Source of the DNA: Lytechinus variegatus
Taxonomy: Eukaryota > Echinodermata > Echinoidea > Temnopleuroida > Toxopneustidae
Assembly: GCF_018143015.1 (NCBI RefSeq)
Contig: NC_054741.1
Coordinates: 17,851,736 to 17,915,735, forward strand
Length of the DNA: 64,000 bases
Direction of reading: 5' to 3'
Shown: piece after piece, positions 41,301 through 53,000 of the stretch
Position numbering within the stretch: position 1 is the stretch's first letter
Layout: each line of letters starts with the position of its first letter
Program-made: the position numbers and the translations under genes
The notes under the pieces: model-generated
Databases searched by the model: none
What the model was told of the DNA's origin: nothing
The model's input: only the letters and a program-made list of their open reading frames with translations

Positions 41301-44300
41301 ATGTTGCCATGGCAACAGCGTGTTATTGCCAAAATCTCAGTAAAACTCATCGCTGATTGAATTTCTTTCTCGTTTTTTCTGCCATTGCTCATGAAATTTG
41401 GCACAAACCTTCATCTTTGTTAAGGACGTGCAAGATTAATTTTCCAAATGAGTTTGAAGATTGGATGGGAGTATTAATAACCTTCAGTGATATTTCTAAT
41501 AACAATGATATGTAGCTATTATGAGGCACCGATTATGTAGTTGCCTTTTCAATGGCACACTATATATTACCCTTGCTTTCGTTCCAACTGCTCAAGGCAC
41601 TTGGTGCAGTCATCTTTTTTTTTATCATACAATAGTACATACATTGTCATTATGTTCATGATTCCTTATGTCAAAGAGATAAATTGATATGGCTCATACA
41701 TTATCTTAATGGGGGGGGGGGGGGGGGGGATTGTGAACTAGCCATTCCAAGACAATAAATGGTATTCATAATTCACATACATGCTAATTTGTCTTATTCT
41801 TTAGCAATTGCCATGCTGTCTTGAAAATCAATAATGGTATAAATACAGGATATGATTGTGCCTAATTTGAATTAAATGGTTTGATCAAGCAATGGGCCAT
41901 TAATGTGGAATTAAATTTTAAGAGGATAGAAGGAGTAGCCTTGGGGAAATCCCTCAATCTATTTATGGATGAATGTTTGGATAAATCACTCAAAGATGTG
42001 ACAATGTTAGAAATTGAGTTGAATTTCTTTCCATATAAATTCCTGCCATCTTGAATTAGGTGTTTCACCCAGCTAGCAGTAGAGTGCATCGAGATGATAG
42101 TCACAGAGGAAACACAGAGATGACGGCTCACCCTGGGACATTGGTAGAGTTCTTATACCCAGGACAAAAGATTGATAAACAGGTAAGAGTAGTTAAATAT
42201 GAGACTTAACAAATAGCCAAATTAGCCAAATATAACATAAAGTAACTTGTCTTAGTCTATCTTCCATTAAAAACAAATAATGGATGTTTATAAGAGTAAT
42301 GGAAAGCACATTTTTATGAGATGAATGATGAAATATTCAATTCAGCCAATGCCTCGTTTGAGCATTTCAAGTTTTTATAATGAAAATATTCAGGCCATTG
42401 CACAAAGTCAAACATTTATTCCACATAACCCATGGTCGTTTCATTTCTGAGGCCTAATCAAACCCTGGCAAATATACATGTATAGGTTAAGTTAAGGATT
42501 TTAATGAAATTAAAGGTATACCTTTATTTATTCATTTCAAGGCTCTTGTCTTACAAAAACTTGCGATTGATCCAAGCAACCGCAACTATGGAAAGCCAGC
42601 AGCGGCCACAAAATTCATTGTACAAATTTGATTTATAAACTATGCATCAGCTCGCAATGAAACACAACTAGTCAGCCTAAAACACAGTTGCTTTTTTACA
42701 CTGTACTATTTCCTGTTGCACTTGAGATTAGTGTCAATTTATCTTCAATTAGTGTTGAATCACATAGTGCCAAGGTGCTATGGTTGTATTCTTTGATTCT
42801 GCAAAGTCATTGAAATGTTTCAGGGGAACGTTGGATTTCGTTCCTCATGTTCTATGTTTCGGCAGCATCAATTAAAATCTTGTTTGGTGACCAGCCCAAG
42901 GTTAAGATTGCATGCAGCCATGATTGTCTGCTTTGTGGAACTAGAAATAACTTGTGCTCCCATCTGATGGTTAGAACAACGCAACTAGGCTCTTCAACAC
43001 TACGCCCTAACTGTCAATTACATACATGTAAATACCATCATATACCAAATACATTTTGCTGATCAGCAGAAATGATTTAAAAACTGATTAACTTGTTTTT
43101 ACTGATGAGATTACAAGATTCTTTTTTATTTCAAATATTTGCCTGAATTGAAGTAATTATTCATTCCAGAATCTACCTCGTAGTTGTTTTAATCCAGAGC
43201 TTTCTGGTCTGAACTCTGAAGGGATTTGACCTAGGCAAAATCACCTGTTGTCCTTAATATGTAGCTATATTTTATTTATTTAGCATCAAATTGTATATTT
43301 GGATGTTAAGTGCATCACACTCTCATTCTCCAATCTATCTTTCTCCTCCCCATTTTTATATGATTTTCTTTTCCTTGACAATAAAAGCCTAAACAGAATA
43401 GATTGACCCAAAGGAGATATTCACAGGTAAGCTGAATTCCAAAATAAGTGCTGTGTCCTTTCTTCTTTCTTTATACTTCAGTAGATGTTGATCCAATGTT
43501 TGGTGCATACTAGAATGCTAAAATAAATACATGTTCAATACCTTTTTTAAGATAAATATCTAGAAATATGAAATGATACAGAATGACCAAATCAAAGAAT
43601 TCATAGAGAAAAGATCAGGAATGGATGTGAGGATGCTGACTGGAAATACGGTCTATGTTTATATGCTCATTCAAGTAATACAAACATTTTTCTTTGAGGT
43701 TTGTGTGCATTATACTGAAGTATGTCATGTTGTTACCAAGAACATTATCCAATTGTCATTTAGATTGTGTTATATATCCATGAATGTCATCCTCATCATC
43801 ATCGTCAGTATTTTCATCATAATCATCATTATCATCATCATAAGTATTGTTGTCATCATCATCATCATCAGTATTGTTGTCATCATCACCATCATCAGTA
43901 TTATTGTAATCATTATCGTCATCGTTATCTTCATCATCATTGCCATTATCATCATCACTGTCATTTACAATCAATGCCACTCCCCATCACACCTATTATC
44001 ATCAACATCGCTACCATGACATCCACCTCCACAACAGGCATCATCATTAGCATCATCATTACCAGTGTCACCACAACCACTATGATCACCCTCACAGCAA
44101 TGATCATCATTATCATCATTATCATCATCATCCTCAGTATCATCATCTTCATTATTATCATCATCTTCATCATCATCGTCATCATCGTCGTCATCATCAT
44201 AATCATCATCATCATCAGTATCATCATCTTCATCATCATCATCATCATCATCATCGTCATCATCATCATCATCATTACCATCACTACAACCATCATCACC

Positions 44301-45467
44301 ATCACTTCAACAACTGTCATGATTAACTTTGAATATCTCTGATCCTTGTTCATCGATAGCCTGGTCTATATGATAGCAGTGGTGTGGTAGAGAAACCTAA
44401 GCGCCCAGTTAGTGCCATTCATCAACGTAAGACCGATTCTCAGAGGGCAAAACCTCGAAGTGCGAGTGCAGGTGAGGAGCCATGGAAGCAATATTACATT
44501 CCCAATTAATCTAGAATTAAATCATATTTAAAATGAGTAATGATATCTGCCAAAAGATGATGTGTTTCTTTGAAATATGCTTAGTCTGGATGTGTAAAAA
44601 CTTGTACCTTGTCAAACAGAAGTAAATTTGTAAGGAAAGTTATGAAAAAAGTTATTGTACAAAACTTCAGTCATCAATTTGCCTGTAAATGTGATCAGGA
44701 TAAGAACAATTGAAATACGTGCATCAGTGCATTTCCCGCCACAAAAGGCAGATTGACTGGATTGTTGCCTTTTTAAAATAGTTTGGCATCAAAAACATCC
44801 CTTTTTCTGGGCTCTCACTAATAAAATTCTTGCTTCGATCCTTCGATATTATCTTCAGCAAAGTACATGTACGTTAATGGCTAAACACATGGGGAAACTA
44901 TTAACCTTGAAAATGATACACACTAAGGCATAATGACATAAATTAATCGTCTCATCTCGTCTTTATAATTTATTGCTGGTTTGTGGACATGTAGACTCAA
45001 ACTTTCACATGCAGAACAAATTTTATTTATTAAATGAAAATGATTTTTTTCTTTTAGTTAAAACTGTAACAGTTAAAGGAGACAGGCCACTCAAGTACGA
45101 GACAACTCGTCCAGTATCTGCCAAGATCACAAGCACAACTTTCCTGACTGACTCCTCCTCCAACCCATCCTCAAACATGAACAACAGTCTAGCCAGAAAG
45201 CCTCGTGCGAAGAGTGCCAAGGCATACATTGGTCTCAACTCAAGAGCCCTCCACAACAATGAGCGCAGGTACCCCGCCCCTACACCCACTGGACAGGAAG
45301 ATGGTTACCATGACAACCGTGAGCATGCCGAAGACATGGGTCATGTGAGTCCTTTCAGGGATGGAGTGACCAATGACCTTAAGAAGATTGAACTCATGGA
45401 GGAAGACTTTAGAAAGACTGCTACCATGTTGCAGCAGAGGCTTGGTATTTCAAATGGAGTTGTGTGA
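38172..45467 (+). CDS. Unrecognised coiled-coil protein with RPVSA-rich tail, eight exons
   Basis: Coding exons 38172-38329 (exon itself starts 38157), 39156-39205, 40145-40206, 40674-40898, 42060-42182, 43388-43426, 44360-44471 and 45058-45467 join with GT-AG sites and matching phases to 392 residues. Order: helical N terminus (FREAICKMRNDVLESKAETQ), a short acidic linker, a conserved-looking coiled coil (WAVLSIGLLNRHYQQLEAEG then LQHRQEYLDEQLQAHRETLM and a basic KRLLKKRI), then a Ser/Arg/Pro/Lys-rich disordered half with KPKRPVSA, TRPVSAK and AKPRSASA. No catalytic motif, signal peptide or membrane segment. Basic RPVSA repeats with coiled coils recall ciliary or microtubule-associated proteins, and the coiled-coil spacing is vaguely like CCDC190; both are weak inferences. 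The frame continues upstream of the Met into the acceptor, so an earlier coding exon is possible. Confidence 0.8.
38795..39093 (-). repeat. tRNA-derived SINE
   Basis: On the minus strand: an A box TGACCTAGTGG (39083-39073), a B box GGTTCATACCC (39040-39030), an unrelated body with CTCGAGCTAAAGTCTGG, and a (ATT)n tail at 38822-38795. This is the standard layout of a tRNA-derived SINE, inserted antisense in the first intron of the coiled-coil gene. Confidence 0.8.
39156..39205 (+). CDS. Coiled-coil gene exon 2
   Basis: Acceptor ATTTTTCAG, donor GTAAGT, phase 2 to 1. It reads AWTGDQAAVVHVSNIV after completing an Arg codon. Confidence 0.8.
39286..39765. repeat. ~170-bp tandem repeat, about 2.7 copies
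   Basis: Repeated blocks include ACTCTTGGTACATATGATCC, TTGGGTAATACCACATGTG and ATGAGGTCATGTTCATCC. Each unit has one GGTCAAATG half-site-like word. Intronic, non-coding. Confidence 0.85.
40145..40206 (+). CDS. Coiled-coil gene exon 3
   Basis: Acceptor AAATTTAAG (weak pyrimidine tract), donor AAG/GTAAAG, phase 1 to 0. It reads SPIPSFLRRMDDDEGEGEYK, an acidic hinge before the coiled coil. Confidence 0.75.
40674..40898 (+). CDS. Coiled-coil gene exon 4 (coiled coil)
   Basis: 75 codons, phase 0 to 0, acceptor CCTACCTAG, donor CAG/GTGAGA. It reads NAAIHHWAVLSIGLLNRHYQ and continues as one long charged helix to LMREKRLLKKRIMSANTKPR. This is the best-conserved-looking part of the protein. Confidence 0.9.
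42060..42182 (+). CDS. Coiled-coil gene exon 5
   Basis: 41 codons, phase 0 to 0, donor CAG/GTAAGA. It reads VFHPASSRVHRDDSHRGNTE and then GTLVEFLYPGQKIDKQ. Confidence 0.85.
43388..43426 (+). CDS. Coiled-coil gene exon 6 (13 codons)
   Basis: Phase 0 to 0 between ACAATAAAAG and CAG/GTAAGC. It reads PKQNRLTQRRYSQ. Its size divisible by three makes it skippable without frame loss. Confidence 0.7.
43780..44310. repeat. (ATC)n trinucleotide array
   Basis: Over 500 bases of imperfect ATC/GTC/ACC triplets in the intron before exon 7, ending about 50 bp from that exon's acceptor. Long Ile/Ser or Met/Asp frames on both strands are repeat artefacts. Confidence 0.95.
44360..44471 (+). CDS. Coiled-coil gene exon 7
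   Basis: Acceptor CATCGATAG is the only one that keeps phase 0; donor G/GTGAGG in phase 1. It reads PGLYDSSGVVEKPKRPVSAI and then QRKTDSQRAKPRSASA. Confidence 0.78.
45058..45467 (+). CDS. Coiled-coil gene exon 8 (last, with stop)
   Basis: Acceptor TTCTTTTAG, phase 1. It begins KTVTVKGDRPLKYETTRPVS, contains KSAKAYIGLNSRALHNNE and ends with a helix (KKIELMEEDFRKTATMLQQR) then LGISNGVV and TGA. Confidence 0.9.
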
Positions 45468-45611
45468 AGATTGTTTGATTGGTATTGAATGCTGAGGAAT
45501 AAGGGCTTCTCATTTTATCCCAAAGATATTGTGTTATATTTCTTTTACCAGATCTGTTTAAGTATTCAACTTTTTGAACAAATCATGTGAGTTTATGTCT
45601 TTTATATCTTG

Positions 45612-46370
45612 GGGTTTGTCTTACAAAGAGATGCGATGGATTCAAATCAAACTCAAAGTTTGATTTCAAGAGCTAAATTTTGTGTAGCTAAGGATGTGTT
45701 CAATGTCGGTTTTCAAATTTGATCTGCAACATGAATCATGATGTGGAAGTGGTTCATCGTGGTTCAGGATTGAGTAGAAGAAATAACCAGTTGTCTCACG
45801 ATGTATTAAACGTAGAACTACGTTTGATACAACTGGTTATTTCTTCTACTCAGCATGAATCATGATGGAAAATGCTATTACAAAACACGGATATAATGAG
45901 AAACAAATGGTGTGTTCAATGTTCTCCATTCCTGCTTGTATAAGTAAACGTCTTTCAGATGGTGATTTGGAGGAAAAATTTTTTTCAGAAAAAGATGCGT
46001 TTAGAAATGCGATCAGCTCAGATTTTACAGCATTTTGAATGCCACATTGAGTTGTGAAATGTCTTTATATTTGCTCTCGCCTTGGAAACCTGCAAAAGCA
46101 CATGTCAGAATTGACCTTTCTTGTGGATGGGTCAAACTGTGCAGTAAGCTGCATTAAATGAGAGCGGGAAATTCAAAGATGATCGACGTATCATCAGCTT
46201 TATATATTTTACACTGAACAGTGCACTCATGATTGTGTTTGTGATCATGATTCATGTTGTTTAAATTTGAAAAACGTCATTGAACACACCCTAAGTGATA
46301 TGAATTTTAAATCAATTGCAATTTGAGTTTGATGAGAGTCTGTTGAAACTCTTTGTAAGTCAGGGCCTTG
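45612..46370. repeat. Nested (three-layer) inverted repeats
   Basis: The outer ends GTCTTACAAAGAG and CTCTTTGTAAGTC pair. Inside, AACATGAATCATGA and GTGTTCAATG blocks pair with inverse copies near 46230-46292. Innermost, AGTAGAAGAAATAACCAGTT (45771) pairs with its inverse ending 45851. Successive MITE insertions or one fold-back element are both possible. Confidence 0.75.
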
Positions 46371-48500
46371 CTGGACTTCATTCACATAGTGAATTAATCT
46401 CATCCTTTGATCAGAGTTCTGCAAGCCATTTGTCAATCTGAGTGTATGAAGTACAACCTTTAGTTATTGATTTGATTTTTCAAACTTGATTGTTCTAATA
46501 TGTGTTAGAAATCTAGAAAGATAAGATAAAAGGTAATATTTTATTACCTTAATTGACCTGCTAATGATGTAATGAAAGCAGTCATGTAGATGGTATAATG
46601 GTTGTAATTAAAACATCCAAGACTCTTCCTCTCCTTCAGATAGGAAGTCATAATTGTTTAAAATTTATTTCATAATATTACCTTTTAGATTATTTTTAAC
46701 AAACTTTCATGAGGAAGCTTAAGTATTTAATCCATATTTTGGGGGTAAAAATATCTCATTTATGGGTTTGTCTAATTTTCCTTGAAGTCATAGGCTTCAT
46801 TAAAAGTATTATAATTAGTTTAATGATTATTGTTAAAAAGCATTATACTTACATGAAACCTGTTTCTGTATCTTCATTTATTTATAATTTCCTTCATATT
46901 TAGGCAGAAAATTACCTTCTTTTTTCCTAATTGTAGTCAAAAATTTTTAGTAAATTAAAATGAGATGAATCATATTAGTGACAAAACATGCTTATGTGTA
47001 TCTCTGTTTATCCACTTTGACTATGCAGCAAGTTCATGGTGTTTATCAAATGCAGTTTATTTGCTGATATTTTGAATGATTTTGGGAATTTCGTGCAATT
47101 TTGATATACTTTACTCCAACAATTGTTTTTCCATGTGTATGATGCTAACAATAAATGTATAAGCTTTAGTCCTTCAGATTTCAAGCCACTTTAATAGTAT
47201 GTATGCATTATTTATTTGTATATTAATCATTGAACACGTTTGATGGTATTTTATCGTGCACATCTCTATGGAATGCTAGGTTTCATCTTCGTTCATAAAA
47301 AAAAATATTTAAAAAAGTGATGAACTTAAAAATTCTTTTTTTTTCATTTCATAGAAAATAACTTATTGTATAATTTTTCTTTGCTGGAAAAATGAAACAT
47401 AATTTGCACTCTGTGAACGATTTTGCCATTGGTACTCCATGATAATGTGGTCTTAGTGAACTTAAGCCGATTTAAACTGTGTTAGGAGAATACCATCCAT
47501 GCTACTTATGTATGAGAATGAAACACTGACTTCTCTACACTTCATCAGCAGCAGAACAGTCTTAGAAGCATTTCAACAAATGTTGATAGAAAATGTTAAA
47601 GAAATGAACAAAAAGATAAATTCTTTGAGCTCTATGTATTCAAGATATTGGGTGTAAAAGGCAGTGTGAAAGTAGAACTAATATTATTCAAACCATCTCA
47701 TTAGCATAATAAGAACATTGTAGAATTCATATCTTTATTCACCTATCAAAGTGGAATTTTAATTCTTATATTGATAACTTCCTTCTTTACTGTATTTATT
47801 CAAATTCACATTTATTTTGATCTGTTGGAGAGACTTGAGGACGCATAAATGCCGGCTGGAGTGTAGTCTATCAATGATAAGTGTTTGAAAGCAAAATCAC
47901 TGAGTCTCCAGTTGTTTAAAGATTATCAACATGTGATAAACACATTAAACAGTATTAATCTTTTGGTTTCGGTCTCCTTCAACACTGTCTCAGACAACCC
48001 TTTGAAAAGAGCAGTAGCGTAAATGAGCCAAATATTTTGACGGGACCAAATATGGCATATGGGGCAAATTTTTTCCAAAGCTGTGAGGTAGCAAAAATTA
48101 GAACCATTTTAATACAAAAATCAAATGCGATAGAATTTTTGTATAATATCCAGAAAAAATATCATATTCCACCCTTTTTTTCTTTTCTTTCTTTCCCTTT
48201 TGTCCTATTTTGTTGTGGCACACCAATGGAATGGAGTTAAATAATACAAGTATAGATGGAATAGTAAGAAAGTACATTTGATTAATTGATCATTTTACAT
48301 GAAATCTTAAAAGTTTGATTTAGTTCCAATGTTATATAATAATGGTCCGCTCATGAAACATTTAAATCAATTAATCGAGTCCGGTAGTATTCTTGAGATC
48401 CACATGGGAGCATTCTACGATTTCTCCAACACATTCTATCCTTCATGAAATCAGTTATTTCTTGTATTTCATGAAGATCAATATGTGTACGTAGAGAGTC
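46371..48500. other. Intergenic, no gene supported
   Basis: AT-rich sequence with short random frames only. A degenerate dispersed element (CCAAATATGGCATATGGGGC) near 48040 resembles sequences at 50140 and 55515. Confidence 0.65.
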
Positions 48501-48507
48501 AATATGA

Positions 48508-48794
48508 CCCATATTCTGAAGTCGGGTTTAACTTAAACTCAGTTGTGGTTTAAGTATGGATAGCCAATTGTTACATAAATCATTAATAGTAGAGATATCA
48601 TATTTCAGCTCGTTTGGCTGTTAAATCATTCATAATTGTTTAGGAAGTATAAATAGATGAATGTCTTCACCATTGAAGAATCAGGAAAGAGCACAGTAAA
48701 TATAAGAAACATACACTTTGACACTTTTGGCTTCCCATAATTTTAGGACAGAGTTAGACCATGGTCTAAGTTGAACCTGACTTCAGAACACGGG
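48508..48794. repeat. MITE-like TIR element (TTCTGAAGTCRGGTT ends)
   Basis: The left end CCATATTCTGAAGTCGGGTT pairs with the right end AACCTGACTTCAGAACACGG; about 30-bp imperfect terminal inverted repeats around an AT-rich centre. Confidence 0.75.
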
Positions 48795-49125
48795 CTTATA
48801 TATTCTCCTGGGCCTCCACCTCTGTGTCTTTCCAGAGGAGTGTCAGCTCGAGATGTTTAAGTGTCGTTGAAACATTTAATATCATAAGGAAGAGGGTGGC
48901 TTTGTGATTATCACAGAACATAGGTATTAATTTAAAGATATCACACTGTTGTTTGACATCATTTTGCTTACTCACTTGCATACTGGTCATGGTATGCATA
49001 GTACTGTTTCCTGAAACAAGTAAAGCTTGAAAATGCCAAAACTTTTTCATTTACATCTGAGTTTGATGTAATTTTCAAATTACTTTGAGATCAGAGTGGA
49101 TGGCTCTCAACTATACAAACCCTTC

Positions 49126-49829
49126 AAAAAAAAGTTTGGAAATCTGAGTTTGGCCATTAATTTCTCCCAACTCCCAACTTTACACAATGCATATTTGATG
49201 TCATTCAAAAGATCATTTAATTCTCTTTAAAATGATTTCATGCTTGTCACGATCATGCCATTACGGAAAGAGCAGGATTCAAAAGTGTTGGATGAGGTCT
49301 GAATTGAAAAGCTGCAAAATGAGCAGAAATAGCCATGAAGGGTCAATACAAAACATGATTCTTTTGTCCGTGTCAATAGAGATGAAAATCCATTCAAATC
49401 AAGCCCCTGCTTCTTCATGTTTTATGTTTGTTGTGGGTTTATGTAGTGATGGTTCTGTGAGATAATATGGTTTGAATCGTGGTTTCAAATACACATGTAT
49501 GTTTGTTTATTTGTTTGCTTGTGCAGAGATGTGTTTGATTCCATGTTGATGTTAAGGTGCATGCAAACAAAAGAAACCGCTGAGAAACTCGCTCATCACC
49601 ACGGAAAAAAGAACAGTGACTTTCAATATTGTGTCATTTTGCAACTTGAATTTTGACCTTGCCCACATTTTAAGGCACTGCACCTCCATGTGAACCATAA
49701 TCATATCATGTAGGGCATCATTTTAAAGAGAATTGAATGATCTATTTATTGTTATTATTTACACATTGATATTAACTAAAACCAAGGACGGATTATCGAT
49801 CAAAGTCAGATTTCCAAACTTTTTTGGGG
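49126..49829. repeat. TIR element (AAAAAGTTTGGAAATCTGA ends)
   Basis: AAAAAAGTTTGGAAATCTGA on the left pairs with TCAGATTTCCAAACTTTTTT on the right. Inner blocks (TTTAATTCTCTTTAAAATGA and TCATTTTAAAGAGAATTGAA) also pair. About 700 bp, non-coding. Confidence 0.78.
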
Positions 49830-50445
49830 AGTTTATTTTATTTCCACCCACACTTTGAGTGTGTGAATGTAATATACCAAGAAATGTCAAACAGAATGAA
49901 AAACTTTATAAAATCTTTGGTGGATATTCACAATAATCATTTGTTTTTCTTGATGTACTCAAAAAGAAAAATCATGGACTTGAGTCATTCTTATTATTTA
50001 TATACATGGACTCAATTATAATGCACTCAGTCTGCCATAGGCAAACTGTTTACAGTGGGCACATAAAGCTTTGCATTTTTCCATCTTTGTCAAAAACTGT
50101 TCACCCTCTGTTTCTAATATGTAATCATTAGTGTGATGATCCAGAAATTTAAGGGGGCCGGCCAGATATGGTTTGGGGGACAACATTTTTTGAAATCTGT
50201 GAATGAGCAAATCGAGCGTGCGAAATCTTGACCTTTTAAATACAAAAATTGTATTTTTTGATAGTTTCTTTAACATAATATCATGAAAAATAATATATTT
50301 TCCTTTCATATTTAGTTTTTCTTGGGGGGGGGGGGGGGGACTCCTCCTCCCCCAATATGTACGCCAGTGTATATGAGGATACCTAATGTGAAAATTGTTC
50401 ATGTAGTAGTAAAAATACATTTCTCACTTCAAGGGGAGGGGCATT

Positions 50446-50560
50446 TCGCATACATTCGTCATTCCAATGCTTCGAAGGTTCGAATTTTCTGAAGGTTCGT
50501 TATTCCAAAGATTTGTTAGTCCGAAAACGAATAATTCTGAAGGTTCCGAAAATGAAACAA
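50446..50560. repeat. CGAAGGTTCG minisatellite, second locus
   Basis: Degenerate GAAGGTTCGTTATTCC units as at 8715-9118, here next to the left arm of the giant inverted repeat. Confidence 0.7.
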
Positions 50561-50698
50561 GGTTCGTTCGAAGTATCTATTCTATTTTGTATTCCATGAA
50601 GTTCTCAAAATATTCCTTTTCAGGTCTGATCGTCAAAGCTTATTAGCTGGCGCTGCGTGCTTGCATTTTCATTAGTATGTTTAAGCCTACTACTTTTA

Positions 50699-53000
50699 GT
50701 AGAGCGGATAAGCTCCAAAAATCACAAGAATTGTGCAAAATTTGACTAAAGCATGAAACTTTCACAAGTATTAGTATATGCCGTAAGATTTATTTTAAAG
50801 ATGGGAGGTAAATTTAAAAATGCCATTTTCGGCCGTTGCCATGGCAACGGAATAATTTCTCAAAAATGACATACATTCCCATGTAAATGGTAAATAAACA
50901 TGATATAGATGAATAAAATGATAACTTTCAAGCTTCCAATTGAATATATATAAAATTTAGAAACATTCAAAATCAACAAGATAGTTCCAATTGGTCCGTT
51001 GCCATGGCAACGGCTTGTTTTTCCCCAGAAAAATAAAAATTTTGATTAAAAAAACGTTGTAGAATATGATTTATCTTTAATTTTCCCTAATTTTACAGTG
51101 TTAAACAAAGATATTTTGGTTGCTAGATGTATAAATTATATCTCAAGCCATTGCCATGGCAACCAAATAACAACTGATTTACAAAAATAACATGGTTGAC
51201 AAGACAATGGGCAGGTGGAAAAATCAACTGGAATTGACTTAATCTGTATGCTTTAGTTTTGACCCCCTCATTTGAACCAAAACTACAGAAAGTGTTCTGC
51301 AGGAGTTCTTTATAAAGATAAAACTTTATGTTGCATTGGTAATGCTTGAATTAAATTTAAAAACAATGTTGCAAAGATCCCGTTGCCATGGCAACAGCTT
51401 ATTTCCCTCTAGAAAAGTAAAAATATTGATAAAAATGTAGAATACATGTATGATCATCAGTCCATTTTCAATCATTTTTGAGGTACTAATCGGGATATGC
51501 TTTTGACTAAATTTATAAATATAACATCTTAAGTCATTGCCATGGCAACCAGATAACATCTAATTAAAAACAACAACAACAGTGATGACAAGGTTATGGA
51601 AAGGTGAAAAGTACAATAAAAAATAACTTATATGTACATGCATAAGGTTTGACCTACTCAATTAATTTAGGGGAAATAATACAGTGAGTGTTCTGCATGA
51701 ACTAATTGGAATGATACAGATCGATGTTGCCTTGGTAATACTTGAATCAAATAAAAAGAAACAATGTTGCAAAGAACCCGTTGCCATGGCAACAGCTTAT
51801 TTCCCTCTAGAAAGGAAAAAAGGATAAAAATGTAGAATACATGTATGATCATCATTCCATTTTCAATAATTTTAAGGTACTAATCGAGATATGTTTGTGA
51901 CTTAATTTATATATATATATAAAACATATTAAGTCATTGCCATGGCAACCAGATAACATTCAATTTAAAAAACAACAAAACAGGGATGACAAGGTTATGG
52001 ATAGGTGAATAATACAATGAAAATAACTTTTATGCAGAATGTTTGACCTACTCAATTAATTTAGGGGAAATAATAAAGTGAGTGTTTTGCATGAACTAAT
52101 TACAATGTCCAACATTGATGTTGCCTTAGCAATACTTAAATTCCACGATAAATATCAATGTTGCAAATGACCTGTTGCCATAGCAACGGCTCATTTACAC
52201 AAGAAAAGTACCAGTTTTGATTAGAAAAATGATTATAGACTCTGATTTTTCTTTCATTTCTCCTAATTTTGTGATAAGAATTGATATGTTTGCTGTTAAC
52301 ATACAAATAATATCTGAAGCCATTGTCATGGCAACCAAATTACATCTAATTTGAAAAAAAACATGGTTGACAACACAATGGACAGGTGGAAAATACAATT
52401 AGAATTATTCTGTATATGCTTAAGTTTTGAACCCCTCATTTGAACATAAAGTATAGAATGAGTTCTGCAGGAGTTCTTTAGAAAGATAAAAAATTATGTT
52501 GCCTTGGTTACGCTTGAATTAAATTCTTTTTAAAATGTTGCAAAGGGCTCGTTGCCATGGCAACAGCTTATTTCCCTGTAGAAAGGTAAATATATTGATA
52601 AAAATGTAGAATACAGACATGTATGATCATCTTTCCATTTTCAATTATTTTAAGGTACTGATCAAGATATGTTTGTGACTAGATTTATAAATATAACATC
52701 TTAAGCCATTGCCATGGCAACCCGATAACATCTATTTTTTTCAAAAACAACATGGATGACAAGGGTATGGAGACTATGGACAGGTGAAAAATTCACTTAA
52801 TGTGCATGCATAAGGTTTGACCTCAATCTAGGGGAAACAATACAATGAGTGTTCTGCATGAACTAATTAGAATGATAAACATTGATGATGCCTTGGTAAT
52901 ACTTGAATGCAATGATAAATATCAACGTTGCAAATGATCTTTTGTCATAGCAACTGCTCATTTTCCCAAGAAAAGTACCAGTTTTGATTAGAAAAACTGT
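50699..53000. repeat. Left arm of a ~9-kb inverted repeat: tandem ~395-bp units with RFX palindromes
   Basis: Repeat units of about 376-400 bp. Each has two palindromes about 150-240 bp apart: one GTTGCCATGGCAAC and one close variant such as ATTGCCATGGCAAC. Perfect copies lie at 50835, 50998, 51382, 51780 and 52551. Near copies lie at 51150, 51536, 51936, 52174, 52322, 52708 and 52940. The start AGTAGAGCGGAT pairs with ATCCGCTCTACT at 59569. Non-coding. Confidence 0.9.

Noticed and set aside
43767..44353. Long Ile/Thr, Met or Asp-rich frames on both strands
   Set aside because: Pure translation of the (ATC)n array; the sense intron is flanked by well-phased exons.
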